A DNA stretch of 49,659 bases from JAQIBY01 sp964418565. GTDB taxonomy: Bacteria; Bacteroidota; Bacteroidia; Bacteroidales; ML635J-15. Below are positions 7,194 through 16,579 of this stretch, piece after piece. Positions within the stretch are counted from its first letter, which is position 1. Each line of letters opens with the position of its first letter. The notes beneath the pieces were generated by a model. It was given only the letters and a program-made list of their open reading frames with translations. It was not told where the DNA came from and did not search any database. The DNA is taken from contig CAYQMB010000009.1 in NCBI GenBank assembly GCA_964418565.1, positions 1 through 49,659 of the forward strand, in the 5' to 3' direction. The position numbers and the translations under genes were made by a program.

Positions 7194-8993
7194 ATGGAAA
7201 AATCGAAACTTTCAGGTAAAGGCATGTCGGAGTTTGTTGATTTGCTTGAGCAGCGTGACGAACTCCTGCGTGTGAAAACCCGCGTTTCTCCTGATCAGGA
7301 AATTGCCGAAATTGCCGATCGTATGATGAAGCAACCCGGTGGGGGCAAAGCTATGCTATTCGAGAACACGGGAACAAAATTTCCTTTGCTTATCAATGCA
7401 TTTGGCAGTGACAAGCGCATTGATACCATGTTTGAGCCTGGCAAACCAGACTTATTTTTCCCTGAATTATTCGGAATTGCTGAAAAACTGCAGTCGGGTG
7501 GCGGGCTGTTGAATGCAGTCAAAAACCTCTGGCCGCACCGAAACTACCTGAAAGCCTTTCCCAAACACAGCAAAAAGTGTGGTACCTGTCAGCAAGTGGT
7601 TGACACATCGCCGTCGCTGTCAGATTTGCCCGTGTTAAAATCATGGCCTTTCGATGGTGGTCCTTTCATTACGCTGCCTATGGTGTTTACCCGGCATCCG
7701 GAAACGGGTGTGCGTAACATTGGCATGTACCGCATGCAGGTGTTTGATGATAAAACCACCGGCATGCACTGGCATCGCCACAAAGGTGGGGCAGAACATT
7801 ATCGTGCCTGGAAAGAAAAGGGTGGTAAAATGCCGGTGGCTGTAGTTTTGGGTGGTGATCCGCTTTATACTTACCTTGCAACTGCACCGCTTCCCGAAAA
7901 CATTGATGAGCTTCTGGTGTGTGGTGCCATCCGCAAGCAACCTGTGAGGCTTGTAAAGTGCATCACGCAGGACATTGAGGTGCCGGCTGATGCTGACATC
8001 GTGCTTGAAGGTTATATTGATACAGAAGAGGGTTTGAGAACTGAAGGGCCGTTTGGTGATCATACGGGATTTTATTCGCTTGAGGGTGATTACCCCGTGT
8101 TTCATCTGACAGCCATCACCCACAGGCGAAACGCCGTTTATCCTGCAACCATTGTGGGCATCCCACCCATGGAGGATTTCTATCTTGGCAAGACCACAGA
8201 AAAGCTGTTTAAACCTGCCATTAAAGCAGCCATAGCCCCTGAATTGCTTGATTTTCATCTGCCGGGTGAGGGTGTGGCACACAATCTGGTTCTTCTGAAA
8301 GTTAACAATAAATACCCCGGCGTGGTGAGTAAAACCATGCATGCCCTGCTGGGTGCCGGGCAAATGATGTTTTCAAAAGTGCTTCTGGCTTTGCCTGAAA
8401 ACATGGATATTACAGATTACGATGCGGTGTTGCGGCATGTGGCTGCCGGCATTCATCCCGATAAGGCCATTTTATCCACAGGGCCTGCCGATGAGCTGGA
8501 ACATGCTTCACCAGATCCTGTGTTTGGCGGAAAACTTATGCTGGATATGAGTAAGCCGGCAGATGACGCAAGCATTCAACCGGTTTTTGAAAAATCACAG
8601 TTGAGGTATGGCAACCTCCTGATCCGATACCGGAAAACCGGGGATGAGGAATCTGACAGCCATATTTCAGATGATGTGACCTGCATTGTGGATGTGGACT
8701 TTCCCATAGAACGGGATGCTGTAAACCTCTTGCTCTGGTGGATACTTGCCAATACCGATCCCAAACGGGACATACGTTTGCGGGGGAACGTACTTCATGT
8801 GGATGCACGGGTGAAAGCCGGCAAAAAAAATGTTAAAAGAAGGTGGCCACAGCCGGTTGTGTCTTCGGATGATGTAATTAAAGCAACAGACAGCAAATGG
8901 GAGGGTTTACGTATTGGAAAATTCCTGCCTTCACCATCGAAAAAGATCAAAAGATTTGTTAAAAGCGATGGTGCTGCTGTAAAAAATGATTAG
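7194..8993 (+). CDS. UbiD-family (prFMN-dependent) decarboxylase
   Basis: A 599-residue protein of the UbiD family, which decarboxylates aromatic or alpha,beta-unsaturated acids using prenylated FMN. The UbiD core is clear: FITLPMVFTRHPETGVRNIGMYR (about 160-180), the MHWHRHKGGAEH segment, AVVLGGDPL, the EGYIDTEEGLRTEGPFGDHTGFYS region that carries family-conserved acidic residues, and IVGIPPMEDFYLGK. At about 600 residues it matches the longer Bacteroidota form rather than the ~500-residue E. coli UbiD. A role in menaquinone biosynthesis is the usual annotation for such proteins but is not shown here. I chose the ATG at 7194 because the frame upstream (7038-7193) encodes repeat-derived sequence. 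A membrane-protein gene follows 26 bp downstream. Confidence 0.9.
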   Translation: MEKSKLSGKGMSEFVDLLEQRDELLRVKTRVSPDQEIAEIADRMMKQPGGGKAMLFENTGTKFPLLINAFGSDKRIDTMFEPGKPDLFFPELFGIAEKLQSGGGLLNAVKNLWPHRNYLKAFPKHSKKCGTCQQVVDTSPSLSDLPVLKSWPFDGGPFITLPMVFTRHPETGVRNIGMYRMQVFDDKTTGMHWHRHKGGAEHYRAWKEKGGKMPVAVVLGGDPLYTYLATAPLPENIDELLVCGAIRKQPVRLVKCITQDIEVPADADIVLEGYIDTEEGLRTEGPFGDHTGFYSLEGDYPVFHLTAITHRRNAVYPATIVGIPPMEDFYLGKTTEKLFKPAIKAAIAPELLDFHLPGEGVAHNLVLLKVNNKYPGVVSKTMHALLGAGQMMFSKVLLALPENMDITDYDAVLRHVAAGIHPDKAILSTGPADELEHASPDPVFGGKLMLDMSKPADDASIQPVFEKSQLRYGNLLIRYRKTGDEESDSHISDDVTCIVDVDFPIERDAVNLLLWWILANTDPKRDIRLRGNVLHVDARVKAGKKNVKRRWPQPVVSSDDVIKATDSKWEGLRIGKFLPSPSKKIKRFVKSDGAAVKND

Positions 8994-9019
8994 TTTTATT
9001 GAAAACGAGGATATGGCTT

Positions 9020-9658
9020 ATGCATGAACAAAAAATTAACCGACTGATACGCGAAGGATATGAGTTCAATATGGGACTGTATTTTGACAGAGGGCTGAAG
9101 ATTTTCAGCAGCCACCTGGGCCCCTTTGTTGGCTATGCTGCCATTGTGTTGGCGATTAATCTGTTTGCCGGGCTTACAGGTTTGGGAGCTGTTGCTACCC
9201 TTGTGGTAAGCGGCCCGCTTTTGGCCGGCTATTACATTGTTGCCAACGCGGTTGTCAGGGGAGAAAATCCAAACTTTGAAACCTTCTTTCAGGGCTTTCA
9301 GATGTTTCTGCCATTGTTCCTGGCTAGTTTGATTGTCGGAATATTTACGGCTGTTGGAACATTCCTGCTGATTATCCCCGGAATATACCTTGCCGTGGCA
9401 TATTCATTTACCATTCCGTTTGTCGTGTTTTTGAAATATGATTTCTGGGATGCCATGGAAGTAAGCCGCAAGCTAATTACACGCAATTTCTGGCCTTTCC
9501 TGGGCTTTATGGTGCTGATTCTTCTGATTAATTTTGTTGGCGCATTGCTTTTGGGTGTTGGATTGCTCTTCACCATTCCGGCTACTCACTGTATGATTTA
9601 TGCAGCTTTTGAAGATATTGTCGGAGGTGCTGTAAACGCCCCGGATGATATTGTGTGA
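9020..9658 (+). CDS. Polytopic membrane protein of unknown function
   Basis: A 212-residue hydrophobic protein with four to five predicted TM helices (about 32-60, 65-80, 98-125, 128-145, 160-190). It shows Gly-rich helices and a LLIIPGIYLAVAYSFTIPFVV segment like that in uncharacterised glycerophosphoryl-diester-related and DUF975-type membrane proteins. I could not assign a family with confidence. A TTG at 8999 would add seven residues, but the ATG at 9020 has a GAGG (9007-9010) at suitable spacing, so I chose it. The gene lies close behind the ubiD-family gene and is probably cotranscribed. It ends 9 bp from the convergent aroK stop. Confidence 0.7.
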   Translation: MHEQKINRLIREGYEFNMGLYFDRGLKIFSSHLGPFVGYAAIVLAINLFAGLTGLGAVATLVVSGPLLAGYYIVANAVVRGENPNFETFFQGFQMFLPLFLASLIVGIFTAVGTFLLIIPGIYLAVAYSFTIPFVVFLKYDFWDAMEVSRKLITRNFWPFLGFMVLILLINFVGALLLGVGLLFTIPATHCMIYAAFEDIVGGAVNAPDDIV

Positions 9659-9667
9659 TGCCGGAAA

Positions 9668-10174
9668 CTAAAACAATTTGATTTTGTACAGCAAATCTTC
9701 AACAGATTCTCTTGCCGGATTGTATGCTATGTCGGCCTTACGGTAATGGGGGAGTCGTTGCTTATACAGTTGCCCTACTTTTTGTTTGATTTCTTCGGAT
9801 TTCAGCCCGCTTATCAATGGCCGGTTTGTACTGTCTGATGTCAAGCGCTTAATGATGGTATTTAAGTCGGTATCAACAAATACAATAATGCCGTATTGTT
9901 GCATCAGCATGATATTATCCGTATCTGCCATTACGCCACCTCCGCAGGCCATAACAAAATTCTTATTGTGTCGTGAAATGTAAGAAAGGTGCTGGCTTTC
10001 AAGTTTCCTGAAACCGGCTTCACCCCGGGATTCAAAGATTTCAGCAATGCTGTTTCCGGTAAATATTTCAATCTCCCGGTCCAGGTCAATGGAGGTGAGA
10101 TCTGCAGCTCTGGCTATCTGTTCTGCCAGATGGGATTTTCCGGCTGCCATAAATCCGGTAAGGTATATGATCAT
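9668..10174 (-). CDS. aroK: Shikimate kinase
   Basis: A 168-residue cytoplasmic enzyme that phosphorylates shikimate to shikimate 3-phosphate in the aromatic amino acid pathway. The Walker A motif GFMAAGKS is at 7-14. The shikimate-binding residues are recognisable: Asp32 (IDLDREIE), Arg56 (GEAGFR), the glycine triplet CGGGV (78-81), the lid arginine in NRPL (Arg118), and Arg140 in QRLPHYRKAD. The length is typical. Its ATG overlaps the parC stop (TGATG), so it is the third gene of parE-parC-aroK. That grouping is unusual metabolically, and coupling to the topoisomerase genes is probably positional. Confidence 0.95.
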   Translation of the reverse strand: MIIYLTGFMAAGKSHLAEQIARAADLTSIDLDREIEIFTGNSIAEIFESRGEAGFRKLESQHLSYISRHNKNFVMACGGGVMADTDNIMLMQQYGIIVFVDTDLNTIIKRLTSDSTNRPLISGLKSEEIKQKVGQLYKQRLPHYRKADIAYNPARESVEDLLYKIKLF

Positions 10175-12774
10175 CAGAGTTCAAGTGTCATTTGGTTGCG
10201 TTCATCGGTGTCATCATCCTGATTTTCACCTGCATCTTCATTTTCCGGTTCTTCCGGTTCTTTCTGCAGGGGTTCGGTAAAGCCGATTTTCTTTGTTTGG
10301 TATGTTGTGATGCGTTTACCTCTGGCCTTATGACTTTTCACGGCAATGAATTCTTCAGCATCCAGAAGCTCATCCTCGCGGTCTTTATGCTTGCCTCCGA
10401 ATTCAATTTTCACCTGTGGCCATTTATCATCCGTTAAAGCAATGAGCTTGGAGCCTTCATCTTCGCTGATTAAGGGTTGAGCTGTGCTGATGTCCTCAGC
10501 AGTGAAGCGCTTCAGGTAATAATAACCTTGTTCACTGTCGTAATGGATGGCTGTGTATACCTTTTCCGGATCGTATTTTTCAATGCTGAGCAGGTTTTCC
10601 TCAAAATGGTTGCTGAGGTCAAATCCGGTGATGCGGTATTTACCATCTTTCAAAAAGACAATGATTTTGTCGTCACCCAGGAATTCACCCAGGAATTCGC
10701 CCCGTTCATCCACATTAAGTCTCATTATATCCCTGTCAAAGTAGATGTTTCTGCCACCCAGGGTGGATACACCTTTTTCTTTCACTGAAATTTTGTGGAT
10801 ATCGTGTTTTGACAGAATATTGCCTTTGCTTTGACGGCCTTTAATGGCCAGTTCCTGAAAGTCAAATTCAAAAATCAGTTTCCGGATTTTTGGTTTTGGT
10901 TTCAGGTACACCTTGATTACCTCCGCTTCGCCGTTTGGATTGGCGGTAAAATACAATACCCTGGAGTGGGGTGTCTCCTGAGTCAAATCATATACTTTGT
11001 CCCGTGTAACACTGGTAACCGGAAAGCGCTTGATGTGATTTACGCCGGTTTTACCATCACGGTATACTGCATTGTAGATGGTGCGTTCGTCGTTGCGCTT
11101 AAACACAGCTATGTGAATAATGTTTTTCCCGACAAAGGCTTTTTCTGATACCTTGGTGACAAGGTATTTGCCATCTTTCATGAAGACGATTATTTCATCT
11201 ATATCGGAACATTCACACACAAATTCTTCCTTTTTCAGGGAGGTGCCAACAAAGCCTTCTTTGTAATCGGCATACAGTTTTTGGTTGGCAATGACCACTT
11301 TTTGTGCCTCTATGGTATCAAAGCTGCGTATTTCGGTTTTACGCTCCCGGCCTTCGCCGTATTTTTTCTTTATGCGCTGGTAATATTTGATGCTGTAATC
11401 AATGATGTTGTCGATATTGGTTTTGACCGTTTCCAGTTCCTTTTCAATATCAAGGATGTGTTGTTCAGCTTTGTCTGCATTGTAGCGAATGATACGCTTC
11501 ATGCGTATTTCCAGCAGCTTTAGAAGGTCGTCTTCACTTATTTTTCTGACGAGTTTACCTTCAATTTCCTTGCTGCGCTTTGCGATGTGGCTGAGGGCTT
11601 CTTTTGTGGTTTTTGCAGATTCGTAATCCTTGTCCTTGTATATGCGTTCTTCAATAAACCAGCGTTCCAGACTGGACATATGCCAGGCTTCCTCCAGTTC
11701 TTTTTGCCTGATCTCCAGCTCTTTTTTTAGCAACTGCACGGTGTTTTGTACCGATAAGGCCAGAATTTCACTCACGCCCATAAAGCGGGGCTTATCATCA
11801 TCGATTACGCAGGCATTGGGAGAAATGCTAACCTCACACTTGGTAAATGCATACAGGGCATCTATGGTTTTGTCCGCAGAAAAGCCCGAAGGTGTTTTGA
11901 TGATAATCTCTACTTTTTCCGACGTGTTATCATCAATTTTTTTGATTTTAATTTTACCACGTTCGTTGGCTTGCAGAATGCTATCGATGACAGAGCTTGT
12001 TGTTTCACCGTAAGGAATTTCTGTGATTTTTAATTCCTTATTGGAGACTTTTTCAATTTTAGACCTGATTCTGATGCGGCCACCCCTGAGACCATTGTTG
12101 TACTTTGAAAAATCCGCAAGTCCGCCGGTCTGGAAATCGGGGAGCACTTCTACTTCTTTGCCTTTTAGTGTGTCAATGCATGCATCCAGCAGTTCGTTGA
12201 AATTGTGGGGCAGAATTTTTGATGCCAGTCCTACAGCAATGCCTTCTATGCCTTGTGCCAGCAGCAAGGGGAATTTCACCGGGAGGGTGACCGGTTCATC
12301 ATTACGGCCGTCGTAGGAGGCTTTCCAATTGGTGGTTTTGGCATTAAAAACTACCTCATGGGCAAATTTTGTAAGCCGCGCTTCAATATAACGAGGAGCT
12401 GCAGCGGAGTCTCCGGTGAGTGTGTTTCCCCAGTTTCCCTGCGTGTCTACAAGCAACTCTTTTTGTCCCACTTGCACAAGTGCATCGCCAATGGATGCAT
12501 CACCGTGCGGGTGAAATTTCATGGTGTGCCCGATGATGTTGGCTACCTTGTTGTAGCGCCCGTCATCCAGATCTTTCATGGCATGGAGGATTCTGCGTTG
12601 TACCGGTTTTAGGCCATCGTATACATGGGGGACAGCACGTTCCAGAATAACATAGGACGCATAATCCAGGAACCAGTCCTGATACATGCCATCAAGCTTG
12701 GTAATTCTGGCACCATCGCGTTCTTGTCCCCTTTCTTCCGCTTCCGGGTTGGTATTGAGTTCTTCCTTGTCCAT
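10174..12774 (-). CDS. parC: DNA topoisomerase IV subunit A (GyrA/ParC family)
   Basis: An 866-residue type IIA topoisomerase A subunit that breaks and rejoins DNA, working with ParE to decatenate chromosomes. The breakage-reunion domain starts near residue 25 (YQDWFLDYASYVILERAVPH; GLKPVQRRILHAM). The catalytic tyrosine is Tyr129 in AAPRYIEARL. The helix equivalent to the quinolone-resistance region reads HPHGDASIGDAL (88-99), with Ala93 where E. coli GyrA has Ser83, and Asp97 aligned with Asp87. The C-terminal beta-pinwheel region (about 530-820) has degenerate GyrA-box-like blades, and the tail is acidic. It starts 2 bp after the parE stop. The lack of a clear canonical GyrA box and the pairing with a 611-residue ParE favour topoisomerase IV over gyrase. 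Confidence 0.93.
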   Translation of the reverse strand: MDKEELNTNPEAEERGQERDGARITKLDGMYQDWFLDYASYVILERAVPHVYDGLKPVQRRILHAMKDLDDGRYNKVANIIGHTMKFHPHGDASIGDALVQVGQKELLVDTQGNWGNTLTGDSAAAPRYIEARLTKFAHEVVFNAKTTNWKASYDGRNDEPVTLPVKFPLLLAQGIEGIAVGLASKILPHNFNELLDACIDTLKGKEVEVLPDFQTGGLADFSKYNNGLRGGRIRIRSKIEKVSNKELKITEIPYGETTSSVIDSILQANERGKIKIKKIDDNTSEKVEIIIKTPSGFSADKTIDALYAFTKCEVSISPNACVIDDDKPRFMGVSEILALSVQNTVQLLKKELEIRQKELEEAWHMSSLERWFIEERIYKDKDYESAKTTKEALSHIAKRSKEIEGKLVRKISEDDLLKLLEIRMKRIIRYNADKAEQHILDIEKELETVKTNIDNIIDYSIKYYQRIKKKYGEGRERKTEIRSFDTIEAQKVVIANQKLYADYKEGFVGTSLKKEEFVCECSDIDEIIVFMKDGKYLVTKVSEKAFVGKNIIHIAVFKRNDERTIYNAVYRDGKTGVNHIKRFPVTSVTRDKVYDLTQETPHSRVLYFTANPNGEAEVIKVYLKPKPKIRKLIFEFDFQELAIKGRQSKGNILSKHDIHKISVKEKGVSTLGGRNIYFDRDIMRLNVDERGEFLGEFLGDDKIIVFLKDGKYRITGFDLSNHFEENLLSIEKYDPEKVYTAIHYDSEQGYYYLKRFTAEDISTAQPLISEDEGSKLIALTDDKWPQVKIEFGGKHKDREDELLDAEEFIAVKSHKARGKRITTYQTKKIGFTEPLQKEPEEPENEDAGENQDDDTDERNQMTLEL

Positions 12775-12776
12775 GT

Positions 12777-14612
12777 TTAATCAATAATTTCTTCGTAATT
12801 CCTCAGGTTTTCAATGATGAATTCCTGTCTGTCAGGGGTGTTTTTGCCCATATAAAACCGCAGCAACTGTTTGATTTCATCCTGTTTGGTGAGCTTTACC
12901 TGCTCGAGGCGCAATCCTTCAGTAATGAAATACTTGAATTCACCGGGCGATATTTCACCCAAACCTTTAAATCTGGTAACTTCCGCCTTACCTTTGAGTT
13001 TGCGCACTGCTTTATCACGTTCTTCTTCACTGTAACAATAGTGTGTGTCCTTTTTGTTTCTGACTCTAAACAGAGGTGTTTGCAGAATAAAAAGGTTGCC
13101 GTTTTTTATCAGATCAGGGAAAAACTGCAGGAAAAAAGTAATGAGCAGCAGACGGATGTGCATACCATCAACATCAGCATCTGTCGCGATGATTACATTT
13201 CGGTAGCGCAGATTTTCTATGCCTTCTTCAATGTTAAGTGCTGCCTGCAGCAGGTTGAATTCTTCGTTTTCATACACCACCTTTTTGGTGAGAGCGAAGC
13301 TGTTCAATGGTTTGCCGCGCAGAGAAAAGACCGCCTGGGTGTTGACATCACGTGCTTTTGTGATGGAACCGCTGGCAGAATCACCCTCTGTAATGAAAAT
13401 CGAGCTTTCCAGTCGCTTTTCATGGTTGGTATTCAGATGCACCCGGCAATCCCTGAGTTTTTTGTTGTGAAGGCTTACCTTTTTTGCCCGCTCGCGTGCG
13501 ATTTTTTTGATTCCGCTGATGGCTTTGCGTTCTTTTTCATTGTTCTGAATTTTTTTGAGTAGAATATCAGCGGTTCCCTGATTTTTGTGCAGATAATCGT
13601 CAAGCTGATGCTTGATGAAATCATTTACAAAGGTGCGTATGGTAGGTCCTTTAGGCCCCATGTCCTTAGATCCGAGTTTGGTTTTTGTCTGTGATTCAAA
13701 AACCGGTTCTTCGACTTTAAGACTGAAGGCTGCAACTATGGAGGTCCGGATATCGGATGCCTCAAAATTTTTCTGGTAAAATTCTTTGATGGTACGAACA
13801 ATGCTTTCCTTAAAAGCTGTCAGGTGAGTTCCGCCCTGGGGCGTGTATTGTCCGTTGACAAAGGAGTAGTACTCTTCGCCGTATTTTGGGGCGTGTGTGA
13901 TTGCCAGTTCAATGTCCTCATCCTGCAAATGAATGATGGGATAGAGTGGCTCCTGATTCATTTTATCCTGGAGCAAATCGAGGAGGCCGTTTCGGCTGAA
14001 AAATTTATCACCGTTAAACTCTATTGTCAGTCCGGAATTGAGAAATACATAGTTTCGCAGTTGTTCTGCAATGTATTCTTTCTGAAAATCAAACTCACCA
14101 AAAACATCTTCGTCGGGGATGAATTCCACCAGGGTGCCGTTTTTTTCATTGCAGCTTTTGATATCCTCGTTTGATTTCAGATGCCCCTGCTCAAACACAA
14201 CCTCCTTGGTCTGACCTTCTCTGAAGGCCGAAATTATGAATTCCCGGGATAGCGCATTGACTGCCTTGATTCCCACTCCATTGAGTCCGACGGCTTTTTT
14301 AAAAACCTTTGAATCATACTTTGCCCCTGTGTTCATTTTTGATGAAGCATCGGCAAGTTTGCCTAAAGGTATGCCACGACCATAATCCCGGATGCTGACT
14401 TTCTTACCATCGAGCTTTACCTCAACTTTTTTCCCAAAGCCCATGGCAAATTCATCCACTGAATTATCAATGACTTCCTTTATCAGGATGTAAATTCCAT
14501 CATCATAGGAAACACCACTACCGAGCTTCCCGATATACATACCCGGGCGCTTGCGGATGTGTTCCTGCCACTCAAGGGTTTTTATGCTGTCTTCATTGTA
14601 GGTTGCAGTCAT
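12777..14612 (-). CDS. parE: DNA topoisomerase IV subunit B
   Basis: A 611-residue ATPase subunit of topoisomerase IV. The GHKL ATP-binding domain shows RKRPGMYIG (about 19-27), EVIDNSVDEF, the Gly-rich KVSIRDYGRGIP and GLNGVGIKAVNALS. The TOPRIM domain carries ITEGDSASGSI and the metal-binding TDADVDGMHIRLLLITFF. A longer TTG start at 14618 is possible, but the ATG at 14612 is preceded by a strong AGGAGA (14621-14626) at 8-nt spacing and fits the family N-terminus. The length lacks the extra insert of the large gyrase B subunits of some Gram-negative bacteria. It is the first gene of parE-parC-aroK. Confidence 0.94.
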   Translation of the reverse strand: MTATYNEDSIKTLEWQEHIRKRPGMYIGKLGSGVSYDDGIYILIKEVIDNSVDEFAMGFGKKVEVKLDGKKVSIRDYGRGIPLGKLADASSKMNTGAKYDSKVFKKAVGLNGVGIKAVNALSREFIISAFREGQTKEVVFEQGHLKSNEDIKSCNEKNGTLVEFIPDEDVFGEFDFQKEYIAEQLRNYVFLNSGLTIEFNGDKFFSRNGLLDLLQDKMNQEPLYPIIHLQDEDIELAITHAPKYGEEYYSFVNGQYTPQGGTHLTAFKESIVRTIKEFYQKNFEASDIRTSIVAAFSLKVEEPVFESQTKTKLGSKDMGPKGPTIRTFVNDFIKHQLDDYLHKNQGTADILLKKIQNNEKERKAISGIKKIARERAKKVSLHNKKLRDCRVHLNTNHEKRLESSIFITEGDSASGSITKARDVNTQAVFSLRGKPLNSFALTKKVVYENEEFNLLQAALNIEEGIENLRYRNVIIATDADVDGMHIRLLLITFFLQFFPDLIKNGNLFILQTPLFRVRNKKDTHYCYSEEERDKAVRKLKGKAEVTRFKGLGEISPGEFKYFITEGLRLEQVKLTKQDEIKQLLRFYMGKNTPDRQEFIIENLRNYEEIID

Positions 14613-14620
14613 AGCCAAAA

Positions 14621-14642
14621 TCTCCTAATCTGTGCAAAAATA
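14621..14642 (-). promoter_or_regulatory. Putative -7 box and strong ribosome binding site of parE
   Basis: On the minus strand a TATTTTTG -7 box (14635-14642) is followed by AGGAGA (14621-14626). The AGGAGA lies 8 nt before the ATG at 14612 and decides that start over the TTG at 14618. The implied 5' leader is very short, about 15-20 nt. Confidence 0.5.
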
Positions 14643-14714
14643 CAGAATAAACTCAGAGTTGTGGCTATATGCGGACAAAGGTTATCAACATTTTAAGGTT
14701 GAAATACCAACATC

Positions 14715-15557
14715 TTACCCTTCTGACTCAAAATACTCGATCGTGTGGTCCTTTTCAAGCATTTGATTTTTCTCACGGATAAGATTTCCCGAATCATCGT
14801 AATAAAATTCTGTCTCGTTTTGGACCTTGCCGGCAGCATCGGTAAAGGTTTCTTTTCGGTAGTTGGTGTCATATTCGATAAGAATGTTTCCGGATAATGC
14901 GGATTTCTGACTGATAACACGATTGTCTTCATCATACTCAAGCACAAACTGGTCGGTGATTTTGCCTTTTCGGTTTTTCATGATAACCGATGCGATTTCA
15001 CCTGTTTCAGTATGCGTGAATTCTTTGATGCTTACCGGCTTTTTCATTTTCTTTTCGTATTCTTCCTGCCGGATAAGCTTGCCATTCTCATCAAATGTGT
15101 TGATTTGTGCGGTTTTGAGTTTTCCTCTGTCATCGTACTCGGATTCCCGTACGATTTTTCCCTCATCGTTGTATTCCTGCTCGCTGTACTCTTCCACATC
15201 GCCATCTTCATCCACTTCTTCGATGCGCACAAGCTTATTGGCTTTATCGTTTACAATCCGGCGGACACCTTCATATCCCTCTGCGTATCTGATGTGTTCT
15301 TCTTTGAGTTTTCCGTTATCATCATACATATACCGATGCTCTTCGGCAAGCTCATCTTCAGACAGATAATTTTTTTCTGTCTGCTTTTTACCGTATTCAT
15401 CAAACTGGTATGCATTTTTTTCAATGATACTGCCGTCCGGATCGTATTTGATGTTAAGAATGAGATGACCCGCTTTGTCATATTCAGAGTATTCAGCCGT
15501 ATAACTGCTACCATCAATTTCGGTGTGCCTGATTTTTATGGTTTTGATTGCTTTCAT
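14715..15557 (-). CDS. Cytoplasmic YD/RHS-like repeat protein, acidic, unknown function
   Basis: A 280-residue protein built almost wholly of short YD-type repeats of roughly 20-25 residues: YDKAGHLI, YDPDGSII, FDEYGKKQ, YDDNGKLK, YNDEGKIV, YDDRGKLK, FDENGKLI, YDEDNRVI, YYDDSGNLI. Such units in RHS proteins and wall-associated proteins form beta shells. Here there is no signal peptide, no membrane helix, no RHS core cap and no toxin tip, and the protein is rich in Glu and Asp. It starts MKAIKTIKIRHTEID, so it should be cytoplasmic. It stands alone, divergent from the lipid kinase gene. I cannot name a function; stand-alone MORN/YD antitoxin-like or scaffold roles are possible. Confidence 0.75.
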   Translation of the reverse strand: MKAIKTIKIRHTEIDGSSYTAEYSEYDKAGHLILNIKYDPDGSIIEKNAYQFDEYGKKQTEKNYLSEDELAEEHRYMYDDNGKLKEEHIRYAEGYEGVRRIVNDKANKLVRIEEVDEDGDVEEYSEQEYNDEGKIVRESEYDDRGKLKTAQINTFDENGKLIRQEEYEKKMKKPVSIKEFTHTETGEIASVIMKNRKGKITDQFVLEYDEDNRVISQKSALSGNILIEYDTNYRKETFTDAAGKVQNETEFYYDDSGNLIREKNQMLEKDHTIEYFESEG

Positions 15558-15650
15558 AATCGCTTTTCTTGCTAAAAATTTCCATAAAATTATTAAAAGA
15601 AAAGGAAAAAGTGTAACATTGCCTGAAAATCATTACGCATTAATCGATTC

Positions 15651-16571
15651 ATGTCTAAGCATTATTTGTTCATAGTTAATCCAAACGCCGGAAACGGAAA
15701 AGCCGGTAAGGACTGGGTTAAAATTGAGCGCCTGCTTATAAAACGGGACGTGCGCTACAAGGCTGTTGTTACAGCCAGTCCCGGACACGCTTTGCAAATT
15801 GTTGAAGAAGAATTGCAGGCGGGGTATAAGACCTTTGTGGTGGTTGGTGGAGATGGCACCCTCAATGAAGTGGTGAATGGTATTTTCCATCAGACAATTG
15901 TACAGCCCGAACACATCCAGCTGGGGATTATTCCTGTCGGTACCGGAAACGACTGGGCCAGACATTACGGCATCCCAAAATCCTACAAGGCTGCCCTCGG
16001 ACGCTTGTTTAATCACGAGGAAAAACACCAGGATGTTGGCCGGCTAAGGCATGTAAACCAGGGTAAAGAAGAGATTAGCTATTTTGTCAATGTTGCCGGA
16101 TTTTCCTTTGATTCAAATGTTGTGTATGCTACCAACCAAATGCAGGAACGTGGTAACAGGGCAGGTATCGCTTACTTGTTTAATCTTGTAAGAAGCCTGG
16201 TCTCATGGCACTCGCAGGAGTTGCATATTCACATTAACCGCGAGCATATTCACCGGAAAATATTCAGCCTGAGCGTTGGGATTGGCCGGTTTAGTGGCGG
16301 TGGTATGCGGCAGACACCTGATGCTCTCATTGATGACGGACTGTTTGATGTTACCCTGTATGAAGATATGTCATGCTGGAAAGTTGTGCGACATGTTCAC
16401 CGTTTGTATAATGGCAGCATCCTGAACGTTGATACGGTGAAATCATACCGTACACGCAGGCTTGTGGTTCATAACGGAAAAGGCGTAATGGCACAGATTG
16501 ACGGTGAACTTATATACGGGGATAAATTTGATATTGAAATTATGCCCTCTGCCCTGAGCGTTTTGGTGTAA
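15651..16571 (+). CDS. Diacylglycerol/lipid kinase family protein (YegS/DgkB-like)
   Basis: A 306-residue soluble kinase of the DAGK catalytic fold that phosphorylates a lipid hydroxyl with ATP. The motifs are clear: VNPNAGNGKAGK (9-20), the nucleotide loop VVVGGDGTLNEVVNG (63-77), IPVGTGNDWARHYGIP (94-109), VNVAGFSFDSNV, and the C-terminal DDGLFDVTLYEDM with two acidic residues. Members act on diacylglycerol, phosphatidylglycerol, undecaprenol or sphingoid bases, and the sequence alone does not show which. The genome also seems to make sulfonolipids (29364-31948), so a long-chain-base substrate is conceivable but unproven. It is divergent from the YD-repeat gene and convergent with the ABC-F gene 8 bp away. 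Confidence 0.9.
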   Translation: MSKHYLFIVNPNAGNGKAGKDWVKIERLLIKRDVRYKAVVTASPGHALQIVEEELQAGYKTFVVVGGDGTLNEVVNGIFHQTIVQPEHIQLGIIPVGTGNDWARHYGIPKSYKAALGRLFNHEEKHQDVGRLRHVNQGKEEISYFVNVAGFSFDSNVVYATNQMQERGNRAGIAYLFNLVRSLVSWHSQELHIHINREHIHRKIFSLSVGIGRFSGGGMRQTPDALIDDGLFDVTLYEDMSCWKVVRHVHRLYNGSILNVDTVKSYRTRRLVVHNGKGVMAQIDGELIYGDKFDIEIMPSALSVLV

Positions 16572-16579
16572 ACGGGGAT

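Noticed and set aside
7641..8363. 240-residue open frame antisense to the UbiD-family gene
   Set aside because: It is a shadow frame rich in Cys and His with no recognisable domain, lying wholly inside a well-supported gene.
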